Origin: Rhea pennata
Taxonomy: Eukaryota > Chordata > Aves > Rheiformes > Rheidae
DNA: 64,000 nucleotides
Assembly: GCF_028389875.1 (NCBI RefSeq)
Contig: NC_084665.1
Span: 21,732,001-21,796,000, forward strand
Direction: 5' to 3'
The notes under the pieces were generated by a model that saw only the letters and a program-made list of their open reading frames with translations, had not been told where the DNA came from and searched no databases. Below are positions 60,785-64,000 of this stretch, one piece after another. A program made the position numbers and the translations under genes. Positions within the stretch are counted from its first letter, which is position 1; each line of letters starts with the position of its first letter.

Positions 60785-63504
60785 TCAAGTTTCATGTAAC
60801 TTTTTATTAAAATAGCCTTTATAACTGATACATGTTGGCAGATGTTCTTTTCTAAAAAGATTGGTAGTGGAAGGGCCCCAGGCATGAGAATGTAGACTGC
60901 CCACTACCAGAACCCAGGCAGCGCCTACCAAGTCAGATGGGAAAAGCATCTCCAGTTGCATGAGGCAGGCAACAACCCAAGGTATTAGCCAGTTAGAGTG
61001 CTGCATATATCACCTTCTACAGGGATTTTAAAAATTTGTTAAAAAAAGGCAAACCTGACATTTAATGCCACTTTAAACAATCTTTTTCTAGTAACTGTAA
61101 AAAAATTCATGACATTCTTGTTTCTGCTATAGAAAAAAGACTGGTCTGAAAGCTGCTCTGAATTTATTTTAAAGCTTCTGACAGTACTTCAGAGAAGAGA
61201 GTTGAGGATCATTGGCAGGAGAGAGGGGAACAAAACAAGAATATGCTTCCATCAGAGACCCTCATAAAACTTATTTTGGGTAGCTCTTAAAGGGAGAATT
61301 GGGAGAACAAGGTCCACAGACCAGGTAACGTGATTTTTCAGCCTCAGGTCAGTAAAGGCACATACTGCGTAACTTTGAGCTGCTGGAGTAGCACATATGG
61401 CATTGTAGGAAGTTAGTAATCTTTGCTGATGGAGAGAAGACTCACCAGGAGAAAAAAAAAAACAAACAAACAAACAAAAAAAAAGGATCATCAGCAAGGA
61501 AGCAAGCATATGGTGATGACATTGCAACTACACTTTACTAGCAAAATACTTCCTCAGTCGCTGCGCTAAGAGTTTACAGGGTGTTTCACCACACAGGTAA
61601 AATAAGGAGTCCCATTCTTGGTTGCCTGGAGCCCACAAAGGGCAACATTATTTTCCCCAGGTCCACTCACATGAACTGTCATCCATCAGAATGCTTTGCG
61701 TCTAGCTTACTAATTGGTAAGAACTCCTGCATTCTGTTGGGTATTTGATCTAATGGTATATAATTATTTTGAAATTGCATGGGTAACTAGTCTTAAAGAA
61801 TATTCTAAAGTGGCCACACTTAAAATTATGAGTTAACTTACCATGTACAACAAACCAAACAAGAGCAATAATTATGGAATTACAGGGTCACATTTTAATT
61901 CCTGAATTTTACAGTTCAGCATTAATATCACCACATGTATACAAATGGTGTAAAACAAGTACAGTGGTATTTTTAATACAAAATAAACTTCTGTTTTATG
62001 GAAAAACTATACTTCATATCTACACAGACAGCCCATCTTTTTCCAAACAATAGCTAAAATTAAAATTAACTACAAAATCTCCAAAACAGAGAAACTGCTT
62101 CAGTTTAAACTATTCCAGGAGAAATGGACCCATAACACATATTACAAGAGAGTGATCTATGTGGTGGATTGCAGCTGGTTTCATATTTTAACATTTCTGA
62201 CACATTAATTGTTGTCGGGAAATTTCCTCTCACTTCATGATCTCAGATCACATATGGGCAAACTAACATTAAAATATTTACAGTTCACTTGCTGCTCTTG
62301 AAAATAAAACCTAAGACTGTTTGCCTCTATCAGTTCACCTATTTTTGTTGCCGTTTGCTTACCTACATGGAATGTGCTTTTACTTTTTTAAAAAAGCAGC
62401 TTTCATGTTACAACCAGATTCAGGTGCTGCTTGTCGATTTTGCCTCAAAGACTGGTGTCTTGTTAGTAATAATTCCATCTTGGTCCAAAATGAATTTGGT
62501 GTTAAATGCCACTAAATTCCTCCCTATGAAAAACCTGTTAGTGTTTCTTATTACCATCTCAATTATACAATTAAACTTGCAAATATGAAAACACACTTGC
62601 TCAGAGAGAGGACAGCTCAATTTAACAAAGCAGAAAATGATTCAATTCTGTATTGTCCATAAAATGAAAATGATAGCTGTATGGGTGTGCAGTTCAAAGC
62701 ACGAGTTTGACACAAGCAGTTCCTAGAGGTATTTTGGAAGCTATCGTTCCTTGGCATAGATATTACTGGATATCTAATTGAAAAAAACAAGCAAAACTGT
62801 CCATTTTGAATCCAGCTTCCATTTTCTCCTCTTGAAAAATACAAATTAAAATGTATTTTTATTTGCTTTAAACAATGCAACATGCACTGTAACTGCAGTG
62901 TTCCTCTCTCCAACCATAAGAAATGTGGTTTAATTTGTAATAATGGTCCCAAAATCTGGATTGTTCTTATGCAAATACAATTAGTTTTCCCTTAAAAATG
63001 TTTTTAAAAGAGGCATTGCTAAAAGAACACAACTGACAGCACCATTACAAAATTAAGATTACTGGGTTCAAAATTTTACCTTGACATTTTTTCCTAGTTC
63101 TGTTAAACACTGGGGAAACCCTGCAATATTTAAAAAACTGTTTACCCTATCTTTCCCTCCCCATGCCCTCCCAACACCTGAGACTTTCCTTGCTGAGAAG
63201 CCATCATCCAGGTTCTGAATACTAACCCCTCCCTTTTTTTTTTTTTTAATTTTTAAAATTTATTTTGACAGCCTGAATGGCAGACTCCTTATTTACTAGA
63301 AAGATACCAAGTTCCTTGGAAGTCTTGTGTTTACAGAACTAACCCTTTCTAGCTGATATTCTGAGTTTCTTTTGCTACTTCTTGTATTATCTTAAATACT
63401 CGTGGGGAAAAAAGAATTTCTGAATCAGATTCTTTTTAGCTCTTGAAACAGTTGCAGCATTTGAAACCTCGTAATAAAAGTTTATTCCAAAGTTTTGGTT
63501 TCTC
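60785..63504 (-). other. PPP4R3B: PPP4R3B 3' UTR (probable extent)
   Basis: Minus-strand sequence after the PPP4R3B stop codon. AATAAA on the minus strand appears at 63481-63486 (just after the stop), 61163-61168 and 60803-60808. The last would give a UTR of about 2.7 kb ending near 60785, only about 300 bases from the CFAP36 3' end. It contains an A/CAAA-rich tract at 61450-61484. I see no coding exon within it. Confidence 0.6.
61450..61484. repeat. A-rich (CAAA)n tract
   Basis: A run of A with CAAA units, inside the probable PPP4R3B 3' UTR. Confidence 0.85.
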
Positions 63505-63600
63505 TTATGAACCCAGACGAGGTCTTTTCCTTGGAGATGTCTCTTCCTCTTCATCATCATCTTCATCATCAGGATAATCCACTAGGCCAACTAGACTTCC
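63505..63600 (-). CDS. PPP4R3B: PPP4R3B (SMEK2) last coding exon
   Basis: Minus strand: acceptor TTGGCAG, then G-S-L-V-G-L-V-D-Y-P-D-D-E-D-D-D, an acidic run, then S-P-R-K-R-P-R-L-G-S and stop TAA at 63507-63505. This is the conserved C-terminus of the protein phosphatase 4 regulatory subunit 3 family: an acidic stretch followed by a basic nuclear-localisation-type K-R-P-R motif. PPP4R3 subunits direct the PP4 catalytic subunit and PPP4R2 to substrates such as gamma-H2AX. PPP4R3B is chosen over PPP4R3A because it neighbours CFAP36 in human. The exon is 32 codons including the stop; the rest of the gene is to the right of the window. Confidence 0.93.
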   Translation of the reverse strand, partial: GSLVGLVDYPDDEDDDEEEETSPRKRPRLGS

Positions 63601-64000
63601 CTGCCAATTAAAAACCAAACAAACAAGTCTTACTTTGAAAAAAATACCTAGGAATGTCCAATTTCAGTACATAACCCCCAATCAGGGGGGCATTGTGCAG
63701 GGCATGAATCCGCAAAAAGTCAAATCTCTCTTAGGATGGCACTCAATGAACCTGCAGTTAGTTGTTTCTTAAATATTTTGCCCGATCTTTTTATATTATC
63801 CCCTACTTTCCACTTAAGGTGTGAGATACTTGAAAATATTTCCAGCTATTCAACCATCCCACTGCACAATACAGTATGCTCCCCAATCCTTTTCAACTGG
63901 GTAGTTATAAAACCTAATGCATCCACTGCATATATGTTTTGATGAGAAGCCTTAAGTTTGTGCAGTAAATTTTTTTTTTTTTTGCCAGTTAAAACATTTT
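63601..64000 (-). other. PPP4R3B: PPP4R3B last intron (partial)
   Basis: Intron sequence upstream of the last PPP4R3B exon. It contains a T-tract at about 63969-63983 and no recognisable exon. Confidence 0.75.

Overview
This is vertebrate nuclear DNA, most likely from a bird. Coding sequence is split into short exons with GT-AG introns, most of the sequence is AT-rich and non-coding, and there are two CpG-island promoters. The recognisable interspersed repeats are CR1 (chicken repeat 1) LINE fragments. I see no bacterial, viral or CRISPR features. The gene order CCDC88A - CFAP36 - PPP4R3B matches human chromosome 2p16.1 as I recall it. The bird assignment rests on the CR1 content and protein similarity; the species is not determined.

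Layout. Positions 1-8041 are the 5' end of CCDC88A (girdin) on the minus strand: coding exon 1 at 7979-8041, coding exon 2 at 7764-7864, and the start of a large intron filling 1-7763. Its CpG-island promoter lies at about 8690-9450. Positions about 9450-37880 are intergenic between two divergent genes. I found only simple repeats, a short CR1 piece, small inverted and tandem repeats and a local 140-bp duplication there. A second CpG island (about 37880-38730) holds the promoter and first exon of CFAP36 (CCDC104/BARTL1), which runs on the plus strand in ten coding exons from 38466 to 59993. All ten exons join in phase to give a 358-residue protein with a BART-like domain. A 1.4-kb antisense CR1 sits in intron 1, and a palindromic ancient repeat sits in intron 7. 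PPP4R3B (SMEK2) converges from the right on the minus strand: its last coding exon is at 63505-63600, with a 3' UTR of probably 2.7 kb reaching about 60785. The two 3' ends are only a few hundred bases apart.

How the genes relate. CFAP36 is a cilium-linked protein and its promoter carries two close matches to the RFX X-box upstream of the ATG, as expected for a ciliary gene. CCDC88A is an actin and G-protein signalling scaffold, and PPP4R3B is a phosphatase-4 targeting subunit. They are neighbours by conserved synteny, not an operon. I found no convincing new multi-gene system. The best leads are the X-box pair, the strand-composition flip in the CCDC88A island, the three-copy palindromic repeat in CFAP36 intron 7, and the local duplication upstream of CFAP36.
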